Below are positions 35,008 to 44,333 of a stretch of 64,000 nt of DNA, one piece after another. The position numbers were made by a program, and so were the translations under genes. The DNA comes from DASXKD01 sp963703605 (GTDB lineage: Bacteria; Actinomycetota; Actinomycetes; Streptosporangiales; Streptosporangiaceae): contig CAVPFC010000039.1 in NCBI GenBank assembly GCA_963703605.1, forward strand, positions 124,001 through 188,000, read 5' to 3'. The notes below the pieces were generated by a model, which saw nothing but the letters and a program-made list of their open reading frames with translations, ran no database searches and was not told the DNA's origin. Position 1 is the stretch's first letter, and the number at the start of each line of letters is the position of its first letter.

Positions 35008-36254
35008 GTGACGAGGCTGGCGGCGCGGTTGGCCGGGCTCCCGAGGGAGCTGGCCGCGTACGTGACCGCGCTGCCGCAGCGGCGCCAGGAACAGGTCCAG
35101 GACGCGGTGCTCGGCGTCACGCTCGCGGCCGTCAACGTGTTCTCGCTGTTGCCGTACCGCTCGCAGTTGCATCCGCTGTGGCTGGCCCTGGTGCTGGTCG
35201 CCTTCCAGGGCATCCCGCTGATCTGGCGCCGGTCGCCGGCTGGGCGGGTTCTGGCCGGTGCTGGTCCTCATCGTCATCGGTGCCGCCCGGGTCGCCTACG
35301 ACCAGGTCGGGTTCGGCTTCGCGCCGCTGCCGCTCGGTCCCGCGATCGCGTTCTACACGGTCATCGACCGGTGCGCTCCGGTGTGGCGCTGGCTGTCGGT
35401 CATCGGCTGGCTGACCGGCATGACGATCTCCCTGGCCGCGCCCGGGCACACCGAGCCCTACAACGCCATCTTCCAGACGATGATCTTCGGCGACGGCGTG
35501 GGCGGCGGGCGTGCTCAGCCGCACCAAGCGGGCAAACCTGGCGGCGGCGCGGAGCCGGGCCGACCGCGCCGAGGCCGAGCTGGACCGGCACGTGGCGCGC
35601 GAGCGCGCCGCGGAACGGGCCAGGATCGCCCGCGAGCTGCACGACGTCGTGGCCCACCACGTCAGCCTGATGGCGGTGCAGGCCGAGGCGGCTACGTCGC
35701 TGCTGCCGGACAAGCCGGCCCAGGCGCGCGAGTCCGTGGAGATCATCGGCGACACCGCCCGCCTGGCGCTCACCGAGCTGCGCAGGCTGCTCGGCGTCCT
35801 GCGCGGCCCGTCCGAGCGGCTGGAGACGGCGCCGTCGGCGTCGCTCGGCGAGATCGGCGGCGTGCTCGACCAGGTGCGCGGGGCCGGGCTGCCGGTCGAC
35901 TTCGAGGTGGTCGGCACCCCGGGCCCGCTCGCGCCCGGCGTAGACCTGACCGCGTACCGCATCGTCCAGGAGGCGCTGACCAACACGATCCGGCACGCCC
36001 ACGCGGCCTGTGCCGCCGTCACCCTGTCCTACGAGCCCGGGTACGTCACCGTGTGCGTTGCCGACTCCGGACCCCGCCCCGGCGGGGTGGCCGGGAACGG
36101 CGGCGCCGCCATCGAGCCGGGCTCCCTGCTGGCCGGCTCCGGGCTCGGCCTGGCCGGGATCGCGGAGCGGGTGGCCTCGTGCGGCGGGAACCTGACGGTC
36201 GGCCCGACCCCGGCCGGCGGTTTCGCCGTCACCGCCCGGCTGCCGGCGCTATGA
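35008..36254 (+). CDS. NarL-type sensor histidine kinase, two frameshifts
   Basis: GTG start, then VTRLAARLAGLPREL and membrane segments LGVTLAAVNVFSLLPY, LWLALVLVAFQGIPLIW. After a surplus G near 35247 the frame resumes with VLVLIVIGAARVAYDQVGFG, and after another near 35504 with VLSRTKRANLAAARSRADRA. The kinase core is intact: ERARIARELHDVVAHHVSLMAVQAEA with phospho-His, EALTNTIRHAHA, and LAGSGLGLAGIAERV. Removing one base at each break gives a single protein of about 415 residues, so breaks are probably errors. Its TGA overlaps the regulator ATG (ATGA). The ligand is unknown. Confidence 0.82.
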
Positions 36255-36935
36255 CCACCCCGGCTGCCCCGATCCGGGTGCTGGTTGTCGACGACCAGGA
36301 ACTGGTCCGCCTGGGGTTCTGCGTCATCCTCGACGCCGCCGACGGGATCACGGTGGTAGGGGAGGCCGCCAACGGCGAGGCGGCCGTGGCGCAGGTGGCC
36401 GCGCACGCGCCCGACGTGGTGCTGATGGACATCCGGATGCCGGGCATGGACGGGCTCGAGGCCACCCGGCGGATCAGCGGCGGCCAGTCCGGCGCGCCCG
36501 AAGGTGGTCATGCTGACCACGTTCGACCTCGACGACTACGTGTACGAGGCGCTACGGGCCGGGGCCAGCGGGTTCCTGCTCAAGGACTCGCCGCGGCACG
36601 ACCTCATCGCCGCGGTGCGCGCCGCCGCCGCGGGTGACGCGCTGCTCGCCCCGTCGGTGACCCGCCGCCTCATCGAGGCGTTCGCCCGCCGGCCGCCGGA
36701 GACCTCGCCGTCGCCGTCGCGGCTCGCCTCGCTGACCGCCCGGGAGCGGGACGTGCTGCTGCTGCTCGCCCGGGGCCGCAGCAACGCCGAGATCGCCGAG
36801 GTCCTGTTCGTCAGCGAGGCGACCGTCAAGACGCACGTCGGCAACCTGCTGGCCAAGCTGGGCCTGCGGGACCGGGTGCAGGCGGTGATCCTCGCCTACG
36901 AGACCGGCATCGTCGTCCCGGGCGACCCGGCTTAG
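36251..36935 (+). CDS. NarL-family response regulator, one frameshift
   Basis: Receiver begins VRVLVVDDQELVRLGF-like with DVVLMDIRMPGMDGLEATRRI holding the phospho-Asp. The frame breaks near 36498 in GGCGCGCCCGAAGG; removing one C gives KVVMLTTFDLDDYVYEALRA and GASGFLLKDSPRHDL. A LuxR-type helix-turn-helix ends the protein (LTARERDVLLLLARGRSNAEI, ATVKTHVGNLLAKLGL). About 227 residues when repaired. Partner of the kinase just upstream; similar in sequence to the regulator at 28.8 kb. Its stop overlaps the stop of the convergent permease gene by a few bases. Confidence 0.85.
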
Positions 36936-37732
36936 AGGGCCGAGCGGCCCACCGCGCCGGCGCCGGCGACGCGGGCGGCGATGATGACCGGGATGATCGT
37001 CAGCAGGATGACGAACGTCACCACGGCGTTCACCTCGGGAAGCTGCTGGCCGAGCCGGATCGCGCCGAAGATCCACAACGGCAGGGTGTTCTGCGCGCCC
37101 GCGGTGAACACGGTGACGATGACCTCGTCGAACGACAGCGCGAACGCGAGCAGCGCACCGGAGACCAGCGCCGTCGCGGTGAGCGGGAGCGTCACGAACC
37201 ACAGCGTCTGGCCGCCGCGCGCGCCGAGGTCCATCGACGCCTCGGCCAGCGACCCCGGCGTGCGCCGGAGCCTGGCCACCACGTTGTTGAAGACCACCAC
37301 GATGCAGAACGTCGTGTGCCCGATGACGATCGTCAGCGTGCCGAGCTGGATGCCGGTGAACGAGAAGAACGAGTTCAGCGCGATCCCGGTGATGATGCCC
37401 GGCAGGGCGAGCGGCAGCACGAGCAGGAACGAGATCGCCTCGCGCCCGAAGAACCTGAAGTTGCGCAGCGCGTAGGCGACGGCCGAGCCGAGCAGCAGCG
37501 CCAGCACCGTCGCCAGCAGCGCCACCTTGACCGACAGCAGGAACGCGCTGCGCACCTGGGCGTCGTGCCAGGCCACGCTGAACCAGTGCAGCGTGAAGCC
37601 GGCGATCGGCCAGCTCTCGATGTTCGAGGAGTTGAACGAGTAGAGCACGATCAGCACGATCGGGACGAACAGGAAGGCCAGCACGAGCCCGACCCAGATC
37701 CGCAGCGCGACGCGCAGGCCCTTGGACTCCAC
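36932..37732 (-). CDS. potC: Polyamine-type ABC importer permease (PotC-like)
   Basis: A 266-residue BPD_transp_1 permease with six membrane segments. The EAA loop is RRTPGSLAEASMDLGARGGQTLWFVTLP, contacting the ATPase. SLAEAS-D-GA is the usual PotC form. GTG start is two bases after the stop of the PotB-like gene, in the same operon. It forms the membrane channel with PotB for spermidine/putrescine or a related cation; the actual substrate is inferred from family only. Confidence 0.85.
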   Translation of the reverse strand: MESKGLRVALRIWVGLVLAFLFVPIVLIVLYSFNSSNIESWPIAGFTLHWFSVAWHDAQVRSAFLLSVKVALLATVLALLLGSAVAYALRNFRFFGREAISFLLVLPLALPGIITGIALNSFFSFTGIQLGTLTIVIGHTTFCIVVVFNNVVARLRRTPGSLAEASMDLGARGGQTLWFVTLPLTATALVSGALLAFALSFDEVIVTVFTAGAQNTLPLWIFGAIRLGQQLPEVNAVVTFVILLTIIPVIIAARVAGAGAVGRSAL

Positions 37733-37734
37733 GC

Positions 37735-38658
37735 CTAGATCGCCTCGAACGCGCCGAGCGCCCGGGCGCTGAGCAGGTAGATGGCCATGATCGCGATGGG
37801 AATCATGGCCATGGCGGCGGCGAACGGCACGTTGTTCGCGATCCCGATGTTCGAGTAGATGATGTTGCCCATGAAGTTCGCGCTGGTGCCGCCGACCAGC
37901 AGCGGCGTGATGTAGTCGCCGAGCGTCAGCGAGAACGTGAAGATCGACCCGGCGACGATCCCCGGCAGGGCGAGCGGCAGCATCACCGAGCGGGTGGTCC
38001 GCCAGGGCCGCGCGCCCAGGTCCTGGGACGCCTCCAGCTGCGAGGCCGGGATGCGCTCCAGCGCCGCGTACAGCGGGATGATCATGAACGGCAGCCACAG
38101 GTAGCAGAAGACGGTGAACACCGCCCAGTTCGTGTAGATCAGGTGCACCTGGCCGAGGCCGATCTTGCTGAGGCCCCAGTCGAGCGGCCCGTCGTGGGTG
38201 AAGATCACCAGCCAGGAGTAGACCTTGGCCAGGTAGCTCGCCCACAGCGGCAGCAGGATCGCCACGAACAGCGCGGTCCTGGTCCGCGGCGTGGCGACAC
38301 GGGCCATGAAGTAGGCGAACGGGAAGGCGACGACCGTGTCCGTCAGCGTGACCGCCGCCGCCATCCCCACGGTCCGCAGGATGATGCTCCGGTAGGCCGC
38401 GCTCTCGAAGATCATGGTGAAGTTGTTCAGGGTCCAGACCCGTTCGATGTTGGTCGTGAACGGGTTGATCTGCCAGAAGGCCGTGATCAGCAGGACGACG
38501 AGCGCGGCGATGTAAAGCAGCAGGAACCAGGCCAGCGGCGGGGTGAGCAGCAGGGTGGCCCGCGCCCACGGCCGGCGCCACAGCGCCGCGGTGACGCGGG
38601 ACCAGGCCCCGCCACGCTCACGGTCCTCCGCCGGGGCCGGCGCGACGGTCACCGCCAT
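37735..38658 (-). CDS. potB: Polyamine-type ABC importer permease (PotB-like)
   Basis: A 307-residue permease with six membrane segments after a cytoplasmic N-terminus. The EAA loop is LERIPASQLEASQDLGARPWRTTRSVMLPLALPGI. It carries LGDYITPLLVGG, typical of PotB. Third gene of the minus-strand operon ATPase, binding protein, permease, permease. Spacing from the binding-protein gene is 34 bp and the ribosome site is weak. Confidence 0.87.
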   Translation of the reverse strand: MAVTVAPAPAEDRERGGAWSRVTAALWRRPWARATLLLTPPLAWFLLLYIAALVVLLITAFWQINPFTTNIERVWTLNNFTMIFESAAYRSIILRTVGMAAAVTLTDTVVAFPFAYFMARVATPRTRTALFVAILLPLWASYLAKVYSWLVIFTHDGPLDWGLSKIGLGQVHLIYTNWAVFTVFCYLWLPFMIIPLYAALERIPASQLEASQDLGARPWRTTRSVMLPLALPGIVAGSIFTFSLTLGDYITPLLVGGTSANFMGNIIYSNIGIANNVPFAAAMAMIPIAIMAIYLLSARALGAFEAI

Positions 38659-38692
38659 AGCTCACCAGCCCCGGCAGGCGCGCCCCGCAGGC

Positions 38693-39973
38693 TCATTTGA
38701 CCTGGGTGTTCCAGGCTGCCACCCACTGGGCGTAAGGCACGCAGTCGTTTTTCCCGTTGTCGCAGGTGGCGAGCGGTGTCTTCCACAGCTTGATGGCGTC
38801 GAAGTAGGCCAGCGGCGCGTTGGCGTGGTACTCGGCGCACGACCCCGCCTGCATCTGGTTCATGTAGGCGCACGCCTGGCTGTTGTCCGGCGTCTCGCCG
38901 TAGTTGATGGCCTGCTCGGCCTGGACCTTCGGCATGCTGATGTAGCGCATCCACATGTAGGCGCAGTTCGGGTGCGGCGCCTTCGCCGCGAGCATCCAGG
39001 TGTCCGCCCAGCCGGTCGCGCCCTCGCTCGGGATCGTGTCACCGATCGGGAAGTGCGCCGCCTTGAGCGTGCTGACCTGGTAGGGCCAGCCCGCGCCGAC
39101 GACCGCGTTGCCGTTCTTGAAGTCGAAGATCTCCTGCGAGGCGAGGTCCCAGTACTTCTCGATCAGCGGGCGCTGCCCGGCGAGCAGGCTCACCGCCGCC
39201 TGGAACTGGGGCTGGGTCAGCTCGTAGGGGTCGGTGATGTGCAGCGACGGCTTGTGCGTCTCCAGGTAGAGCGCGGCGTCGGCGATCTGGATCGGGTTGT
39301 CCGGGACCGTGACCTGCCCCTTGTACTTGGGGTTGTAGATGACGTCCCACGACGGCGGCGCGGTCTTGAAATCCTTGGTGTTGTACATGAGCACGTTCGG
39401 GCCCCATTGCAGGGAGACCCCGTAGTGCACGCCGTTGATGGTGTTGAACTCGGGCGCCTTGAAGGCCGGGAAGAACTGCTTCCAGCTCGGGATCAGGTTG
39501 ATGTTCACCGGGCGCGCGTCCCCGCCGTAGATGATGCGCAGGTCCGCGTCGCCCGACGAGGACACCATGTCGTACTGGCCGCCGCCGCCGTTCTTCATCA
39601 GCGCGACCATCTCGTCGGAGCTGCCGGCGTATTTCGCGTTCACCTGGCAGCCCGTCTGCTGCTCGAACGGCTTCACCCAGATCGGGTTCAGGTAGCCCTC
39701 CCAGGCGATCAGGTTGAGCTGGCCCTCGCCCTTCCCGATCTTCTTGAGCACCGGGAGGTTCGCGGTGGGCACGGTCTGCCCGGCCAGGCTGGTGCCCGTG
39801 CCGGTCCCGCCGCTGCTGCCGCTGCCGCAGCCCGCGGCGACCAGGGAGGCCACAGCCAGCCCGAGCGCGATCTGCACTGGCCGGGGCGGCGGGGTCAGAG
39901 TTAGCAGGGCCCGGGGCGGCGGGGTTGGGGCTAGTACGGCGCGCGGCGCGCGCCGCAACCTTGATATGTTCAT
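38693..39973 (-). CDS. potD: Polyamine-type ABC importer substrate-binding lipoprotein (PotD-like)
   Basis: A 426-residue lipoprotein: basic N-terminus, hydrophobic core, lipobox LVAAGC near residue 49, then a Ser/Gly linker. The mature part has LNLIAWEGYLNPIWVKPFEQ, YDMVSSSGDADLRII, YGVSLQWGPNVLMYNTKDF and GWADTWMLAAKAPHPN, as in PotD-like proteins. The N-terminal extension contains a duplicated Pro-rich stretch (APTPPPRALLTLTPPPRP), unusual for a signal region and suggesting an internal start at a later codon. ATG overlaps the ATPase stop (ATGA). Confidence 0.86.
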   Translation of the reverse strand: MNISRLRRAPRAVLAPTPPPRALLTLTPPPRPVQIALGLAVASLVAAGCGSGSSGGTGTGTSLAGQTVPTANLPVLKKIGKGEGQLNLIAWEGYLNPIWVKPFEQQTGCQVNAKYAGSSDEMVALMKNGGGGQYDMVSSSGDADLRIIYGGDARPVNINLIPSWKQFFPAFKAPEFNTINGVHYGVSLQWGPNVLMYNTKDFKTAPPSWDVIYNPKYKGQVTVPDNPIQIADAALYLETHKPSLHITDPYELTQPQFQAAVSLLAGQRPLIEKYWDLASQEIFDFKNGNAVVGAGWPYQVSTLKAAHFPIGDTIPSEGATGWADTWMLAAKAPHPNCAYMWMRYISMPKVQAEQAINYGETPDNSQACAYMNQMQAGSCAEYHANAPLAYFDAIKLWKTPLATCDNGKNDCVPYAQWVAAWNTQVK

Positions 39974-41043
39974 GGATTTTCCTCCCCCTGACTGGGGCCA
40001 ATCGTGAACGCCTGGTCAGCCCGCCAGGCGATGCGCACCCGGACGCCTCGCGTGTGCGGCGAGAGCGCCGGGGCCTCCGTGTTTTGCCGGCTGACGACGA
40101 GTTCGCCGCCGGCGTCCAGGTCCACCACGTAGCGGGTGAGCACACCCGCGTAGACCACGTCGCGGATCTGGCCGGACTCCACCTGCGTTCCCGGCGGCTC
40201 CTGCTGGCCGTCTTCGAGCAGGGTTATCTTCTCGGGCCTTACCGTTATCCGCCGGCCATCTCGCTCGATCAGGTTGGACACGCCGATGAACCCGGCCACG
40301 AACGCCGTCCGGGGCCGCTCGTACATCTCTATCGGCACGCCGATCTGCTCGATGCCGCCCGCGTTGAGGACCGCGATGCGGTCGCTCATCGTGAGCGCCT
40401 CTTCCTGGTCGTGGGTGACGTAGATGAACGTGATGCCCGCCTCGCGCTGCACCCGCAGCAGCTCGGACTGCATCTCCTGGCGGAGCTTGAGGTCCAGCGC
40501 ACCGAGCGGCTCGTCGAGCAGCAGCACCTCGGGCTCGTTCACGATCGCGCGGGCCAGCGCGACGCGCTGGCGCTGGCCGCCGGAGAGCTGGGCCGGCTTG
40601 CGGGCGCCGAGGCCGGGCAGGCGGACCGCCTCCAGGGCCTGGTCCACCTTCTCGCGGCGCTCCGGTTTCGGCACGTGCCGCACGCGCAGGCCGTACTCGA
40701 TGTTCTGCCCGACGGTCATGTGCGGGAACAGCGCGTAGTCCTGGAAGACCGTGTTGACGTTCCGGGCGTACGGGGGGACCTGGGTGACGTCGCGGCCGCC
40801 CAACTCGATCCGCCCGGCGTCGGGGCGCTCGAACCCCGCGATGAGCCGCAGCAGGGTGGTCTTTCCCGACCCGGACGGGCCGAGGAACGTGAAGAACTCA
40901 CCCTGCCGCACGACCAGGTCGACGCCGGCCACGGCGAGCACGTCGCCATATTTCTTCCGCAGGCCGGTGACCCGCACCGCCGCCTGCGGGCCAGCCGGTT
41001 CACCTGCGGCGGCGGGCTGGGCGGAACTCGGAACGGCGATCAT
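39970..41043 (-). CDS. potA: Polyamine-type ABC importer ATPase (PotA-like)
   Basis: A 357-residue ATPase: Walker A LGPSGSGKTTLLRLI, Q-loop NVNTVFQDYALFPHM, signature LSGGQRQRVALARAI, Walker B VLLLDEPLGALD, switch H in THDQEEAL, and a C-terminal TOBE domain (TVRPEKITLL). First gene of the operon. The ATG chosen follows a long Pro/Ala stretch-free upstream region and begins MIAVPSSAQPAAAG; a further in-frame start 21 codons upstream is less likely. Confidence 0.9.
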   Translation of the reverse strand: MIAVPSSAQPAAAGEPAGPQAAVRVTGLRKKYGDVLAVAGVDLVVRQGEFFTFLGPSGSGKTTLLRLIAGFERPDAGRIELGGRDVTQVPPYARNVNTVFQDYALFPHMTVGQNIEYGLRVRHVPKPERREKVDQALEAVRLPGLGARKPAQLSGGQRQRVALARAIVNEPEVLLLDEPLGALDLKLRQEMQSELLRVQREAGITFIYVTHDQEEALTMSDRIAVLNAGGIEQIGVPIEMYERPRTAFVAGFIGVSNLIERDGRRITVRPEKITLLEDGQQEPPGTQVESGQIRDVVYAGVLTRYVVDLDAGGELVVSRQNTEAPALSPHTRGVRVRIAWRADQAFTIGPSQGEENP

Positions 41044-41209
41044 TCGGCTCGTTGTACCACGGTTCAGACAGGCCCCGCAATGTGCCGTTCTCCCCGGCCG
41101 TTCCACCGCCCGGCCAGGAGGTTCGCCGCTGTCAGCGCGCAGCAGGGCGGCGACGCTCGGCTACCGGGAACCGCCCGGCTGGACCCCGCCGTACCGGCTC
41201 TGCTAATGT

Positions 41210-41226
41210 CTCTTACATTGTAAGAG
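41210..41226. promoter_or_regulatory. Perfect palindrome CTCTTAC-ATT-GTAAGAG before the SDR gene
   Basis: A 7-3-7 perfect inverted repeat, 34 bp before the SDR start, in a TA-containing island of otherwise very GC-rich DNA. The size and position fit an operator for the TetR-type regulator encoded just downstream of the SDR gene; autoregulation is inference. The rest of the 217-bp gap to the importer shows nothing else. Confidence 0.6.
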
Positions 41227-41260
41227 GCATTTACATCTGAGGCCCGCGGAGCGTGACACG

Positions 41261-42199
41261 ATGACCCAGCAGACCAGGACGCGCGGCGGCACCCGGTGGA
41301 CTTCGGCGGACGTGCCGGGCCAGGCGGGCCGCACGGCGGTGATCACCGGGGGCAACACCGGCATCGGGTTCGAGGCGGCCCAGGTGCTCGCGGCGCGCGG
41401 TGCCCGGGTGATCCTGGCCTGCCGGGACCTGGGCCGGGCCAAGGACGCGGCGGCCCGGATCGGCGCGGCGGCGCCGGGCGCGCACGTCGGCGCGGTGCGG
41501 CTCGATCTCGCGTCGCTGGCCTCGGTACGGGAGGCGGCCGCGGAGCTGCGGTCCACGTGCGACCGGATCGACCTGCTGGTCAACAACGCCGGGGTGATGA
41601 TGCCGCCCTACGGGCTCACCGCCGACGGCTTCGAGTTGCAGTTCGGCATCAACCATCTCGGGCACTTCGCGCTGACCGGCCTGTTGCTCGACCGGCTGGC
41701 CGGGGTGGACGGCGCGCGGGTGGTGACGGTCAGCAGCAACGCGTACAAGTTCGGCCGGATGGACTTCGACGACCTCCAGTCGCGACAGAGCTACAAGCGC
41801 GACGCCGGGTACGGGCAGTCCAAGCTGGCCAACCTCATGTTCACCTTCGAGCTGCAACGGCGGCTGGCCGCCGCAGGCGCGCGGGCGCAGGCGCTGGCCG
41901 CGCACCCCGGCCTGACGAGAACCCAGCTCGGCAGGTACCTTTCGGCTGTGACGCGCGCCTTCTACGTGGTGGCCGAGCGCCCGCTCGGGCACAGCGCCGC
42001 CCGGGGCGCGCTGCCGGTGCTGCGGGCCGCCACCGACCCGGCCGCCCAGGGGGGCGAATACTACGGGCCGGACGGGTGGCACGAGGAGCGGGGCTTCCCG
42101 CGCCTGGTGGAGTCCACCGCGCTCGCCCACGACGAAGCCGCCCAGCGCCGGCTGTGGCAGGAGTCCGAACGGCTCACGGGGGTCCGCTACGCCATCTGA
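41261..42199 (+). CDS. Short-chain dehydrogenase/reductase
   Basis: A 312-residue SDR of the retinol-dehydrogenase-like group. NAD(P) motif TGGNTGIGFEAAQVLAARGARV, ILACRD after beta2, NNAG at LLVNNAGVMMPP, catalytic Ser in VVTVSSNAYKFG and YGQSKLANL with Tyr and Lys. CRD after the second strand favours NADP. Substrate unknown. ATG 34 bp after the palindrome, next to a TetR-type gene that continues on the same strand with no gap. Confidence 0.88.
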   Translation: MTQQTRTRGGTRWTSADVPGQAGRTAVITGGNTGIGFEAAQVLAARGARVILACRDLGRAKDAAARIGAAAPGAHVGAVRLDLASLASVREAAAELRSTCDRIDLLVNNAGVMMPPYGLTADGFELQFGINHLGHFALTGLLLDRLAGVDGARVVTVSSNAYKFGRMDFDDLQSRQSYKRDAGYGQSKLANLMFTFELQRRLAAAGARAQALAAHPGLTRTQLGRYLSAVTRAFYVVAERPLGHSAARGALPVLRAATDPAAQGGEYYGPDGWHEERGFPRLVESTALAHDEAAQRRLWQESERLTGVRYAI

Positions 42200-42824
42200 G
42201 GGACCCGCGAAGGCCGGCCGCTACCACCACGGCGATCTCAAGGCGGCGCTCGTCGACGCCGCGGTGGAGCTGATCGCCGAACGTGGCGTGCGCGACTTCT
42301 CGCTGGCCGAGGCCAGCCGGCGCCTCGGCGTCACGGTCGCCGCCCCGTACCGGCACTTCGCCGACCGCGACGATCTGCTCGCGGCGGTCGGCGTCCGCGC
42401 CCTCCAGACGTTCGCGGCCGCGCTCGCGGCGGAAACGGCGGGCGCCCAGGCTCCGGAGCAGCGGCTGGCCGCCATGGCCCGGGCCTACGTGCGGTTCGCC
42501 GGCGAGCAGCGCCCACTGTTCGACACGGTGTTCGGCACCGGCATCGACAAGAGCCGCTACCCGGAGCTGCAACGGGCCTGGCAGCCCGTGGACGACACGG
42601 TCGAGTCCTGCGTCGCGGAGATCTGCGGCGGTGACGCCGCCGCCGCCGAGGCCCTCGCGGCGGCCGCCGAGGCCACCGCCCACGGATACGCCATGCTGCT
42701 GCTGGACGGGTCCTACGGCCAGGGCGAGGACGCCGCGCGCGCCGCCTCCGGCCAGGCGGCGAGCGCCGTTCTCGCGCTCATCCAGGGCCGCGCCGCGTTG
42801 CGGCCGCCGGATCCAGGCAACTGA
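42198..42824 (+). CDS. TetR-family repressor, start codon not identifiable
   Basis: In-frame residues from just after the SDR stop read GRYHHGDLKAALVDAAVELI then AERGVRDFSLAEASRRLGVTVAAPYRHF, the complete TetR helix-turn-helix region. No ATG, GTG or TTG lies in frame upstream of the GTG at 42264, which would remove helix 1. Either the start is lost to an indel near 42200, or an unusual codon is used. The ligand domain follows to residue about 208, ending PPDPGN. The span given begins at the first in-frame codon after the SDR stop. It probably represses the SDR operon through the palindrome at 41210. Confidence 0.75.
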   Translation, partial: EGPAKAGRYHHGDLKAALVDAAVELIAERGVRDFSLAEASRRLGVTVAAPYRHFADRDDLLAAVGVRALQTFAAALAAETAGAQAPEQRLAAMARAYVRFAGEQRPLFDTVFGTGIDKSRYPELQRAWQPVDDTVESCVAEICGGDAAAAEALAAAAEATAHGYAMLLLDGSYGQGEDAARAASGQAASAVLALIQGRAALRPPDPGN

Positions 42825-42873
42825 GCGCCCGCCCGGGCGTTCCAACGGGACTCTCGCGGCGGCCTGGTAGCCG

Positions 42874-43701
42874 CTAGGGGCGCCGGGCGACCGCGCAGTA
42901 GAGCCACCGCGAGCCGTCGCTGTCGGCCAGCGCCGGGTCCACCGCGCCCCAGTCCCCGGCGTAGACCAGCCGGCCCTTGGTGCCCGGGTGGTACGGCGCC
43001 GCCAGCTCCAGCCCGGCGAAGAAGCGCTCGATCTCCGGCCGGGAGCGGAAGTGGACCTGCTCGGTGGCGTGGTCGAAGACGCGGCGGAACTCCTTCACCG
43101 CGCGCGGCGGCTTCTGGTCGTCGGTGAGGTGGGACAGCGCCAGGTAGCTGCCCGGAGCCAGCCTGCCCAGGTACTTCGTCAGCAGGCCGTGCGGATCGTA
43201 CTCATCGGCCACGAAGTGCATCACCGCGGTCATCAGCAGCCCGGCCGGCTGGCTGAAGTCGATCAGCGCGCGCAGGTCCGGGTTCGCCAGCACCCCCTCG
43301 GGATCGCGCAGGTCGCCGAGGATCACCCGGACGTCGGCGCGGCCGGTCAGCAGCTCCCCGGCCTGCTCGCGCACCATCGGGTCGTTGTCCACGTACACGA
43401 CCCGGCACTGCGTGTCGACCTCCTGCACCACCTCGTGGGTGTTGCGCACGGTCGGCAGCCCGGAGCCGATGTCGATGAACTGGCGGATGCCGCGCCGGGC
43501 GATCCACCGCGCCGCCCGCTGATGGAACCCCCGGTTGGCCCAGGCGCAGTCCCTGATCTCGGGCACCACGGCCGTGATGCGGTCGGCCGCCTCGCGGTCG
43601 GACGGGAAGTTGTTCTCGCCGCTGAGGAGGTAGTCGTATATCCGCGCAGGCGCCGGCTTGGCGGGGTCAACCCCAGCCGGGACCTCCCGAGCCTGTTCCA
43701 T
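42874..43701 (-). CDS. S-adenosyl-methionine methyltransferase of the PF04672 family
   Basis: A 275-residue protein. Family hallmarks are PARIYDYLLSGENNFPSDREAA, the SAM loop FIDIGSGLPTVRNTHEVVQ, acidic end of beta2 VVYVDNDPMV, and AVMHFV. These are abundant in filamentous actinomycetes and their substrates are mostly unknown. ATG at 43701 (MEQAREVPAG) is chosen; an in-frame start 20 codons upstream lacks similarity. Stands alone, 49 bp after the convergent TetR gene. Confidence 0.85.
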   Translation of the reverse strand: MEQAREVPAGVDPAKPAPARIYDYLLSGENNFPSDREAADRITAVVPEIRDCAWANRGFHQRAARWIARRGIRQFIDIGSGLPTVRNTHEVVQEVDTQCRVVYVDNDPMVREQAGELLTGRADVRVILGDLRDPEGVLANPDLRALIDFSQPAGLLMTAVMHFVADEYDPHGLLTKYLGRLAPGSYLALSHLTDDQKPPRAVKEFRRVFDHATEQVHFRSRPEIERFFAGLELAAPYHPGTKGRLVYAGDWGAVDPALADSDGSRWLYCAVARRP

Positions 43702-43925
43702 CGCACCCACCCAGCCACGGACGGACAGCCTGACGACCTTCGTCTGATTCACAAATATCAATGCCCACGATGGTAGCGATTCAACACGCGGTGTTCACCG
43801 TGCTGAACGCATCGGCACCGCCTGGCGTTACGTGCCGCGCGGCGCCGGCCTGCCGCCATGTCGCCCAAATCATGATGTACCGGAACATGCCGGGCAGCTT
43901 GACGGAAGGGTGTCTGCCAGGATAT

Positions 43926-43957
43926 ACAACTATTAAGTTGTCCAACTCTTAGGTTGT
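43926..43957. promoter_or_regulatory. Two adjacent 16-bp inverted repeats before an ArsR gene
   Basis: ACAACT-ATTA-AGTTGT is perfect; directly after it CCAACT-CTTA-GGTTGT is the same motif with two changes. The pair ends 25 bp before the ArsR start, in an AT-rich patch. A tandem operator for that ArsR repressor is the likely reading. The gap from 43702 to 43925 shows no other signal. Confidence 0.65.
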
Positions 43958-43982
43958 TTATCCGACTGGGGAGGGCGGGGCC

Positions 43983-44333
43983 GTGGCGCTGGCCGCCGAG
44001 GAACTGAGCCGCACGTTCGCGGCGCTGGCCGACCCGACGCGGCGGGCCATCCTCGAGAGACTGGCCCTCGGTGACGCGACGGTGAACGAACTGGCCGAGC
44101 CGTTCGCGCTCACCCAGCAGGCGGTCTCCAAGCACCTGAAGGTGCTGGAACGGGCCGGGCTCATCTCCCGCTCGAGGGCGGCCCAGTCCCGGCCCTGCCA
44201 GCTGGAGACCGGGCGGCTCGACACCGCCGCGGACTGGATCAGCCGCCACCGGCAGCTCTGGGAGGAGCGCTATGACCGGCTCGACGAACACCTGGCCGCG
44301 CTGCGGCGCAGGCCGGAGGAGCGTGGCAGATGA
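43983..44333 (+). CDS. ArsR-family repressor
   Basis: A 116-residue winged-helix protein: FAALADPTRRAILERLALGD, VNELAEPFALTQQAVSKHLK and VLERAGLISRSRAAQSRPCQ. This is the ArsR subtype that regularly pairs with SRPBCC proteins. No metal-binding motif is evident, so the effector may be an organic molecule. GTG start after GGGAGGGCGGG. Its stop overlaps the next start as ATGA. Confidence 0.88.
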   Translation: MALAAEELSRTFAALADPTRRAILERLALGDATVNELAEPFALTQQAVSKHLKVLERAGLISRSRAAQSRPCQLETGRLDTAADWISRHRQLWEERYDRLDEHLAALRRRPEERGR

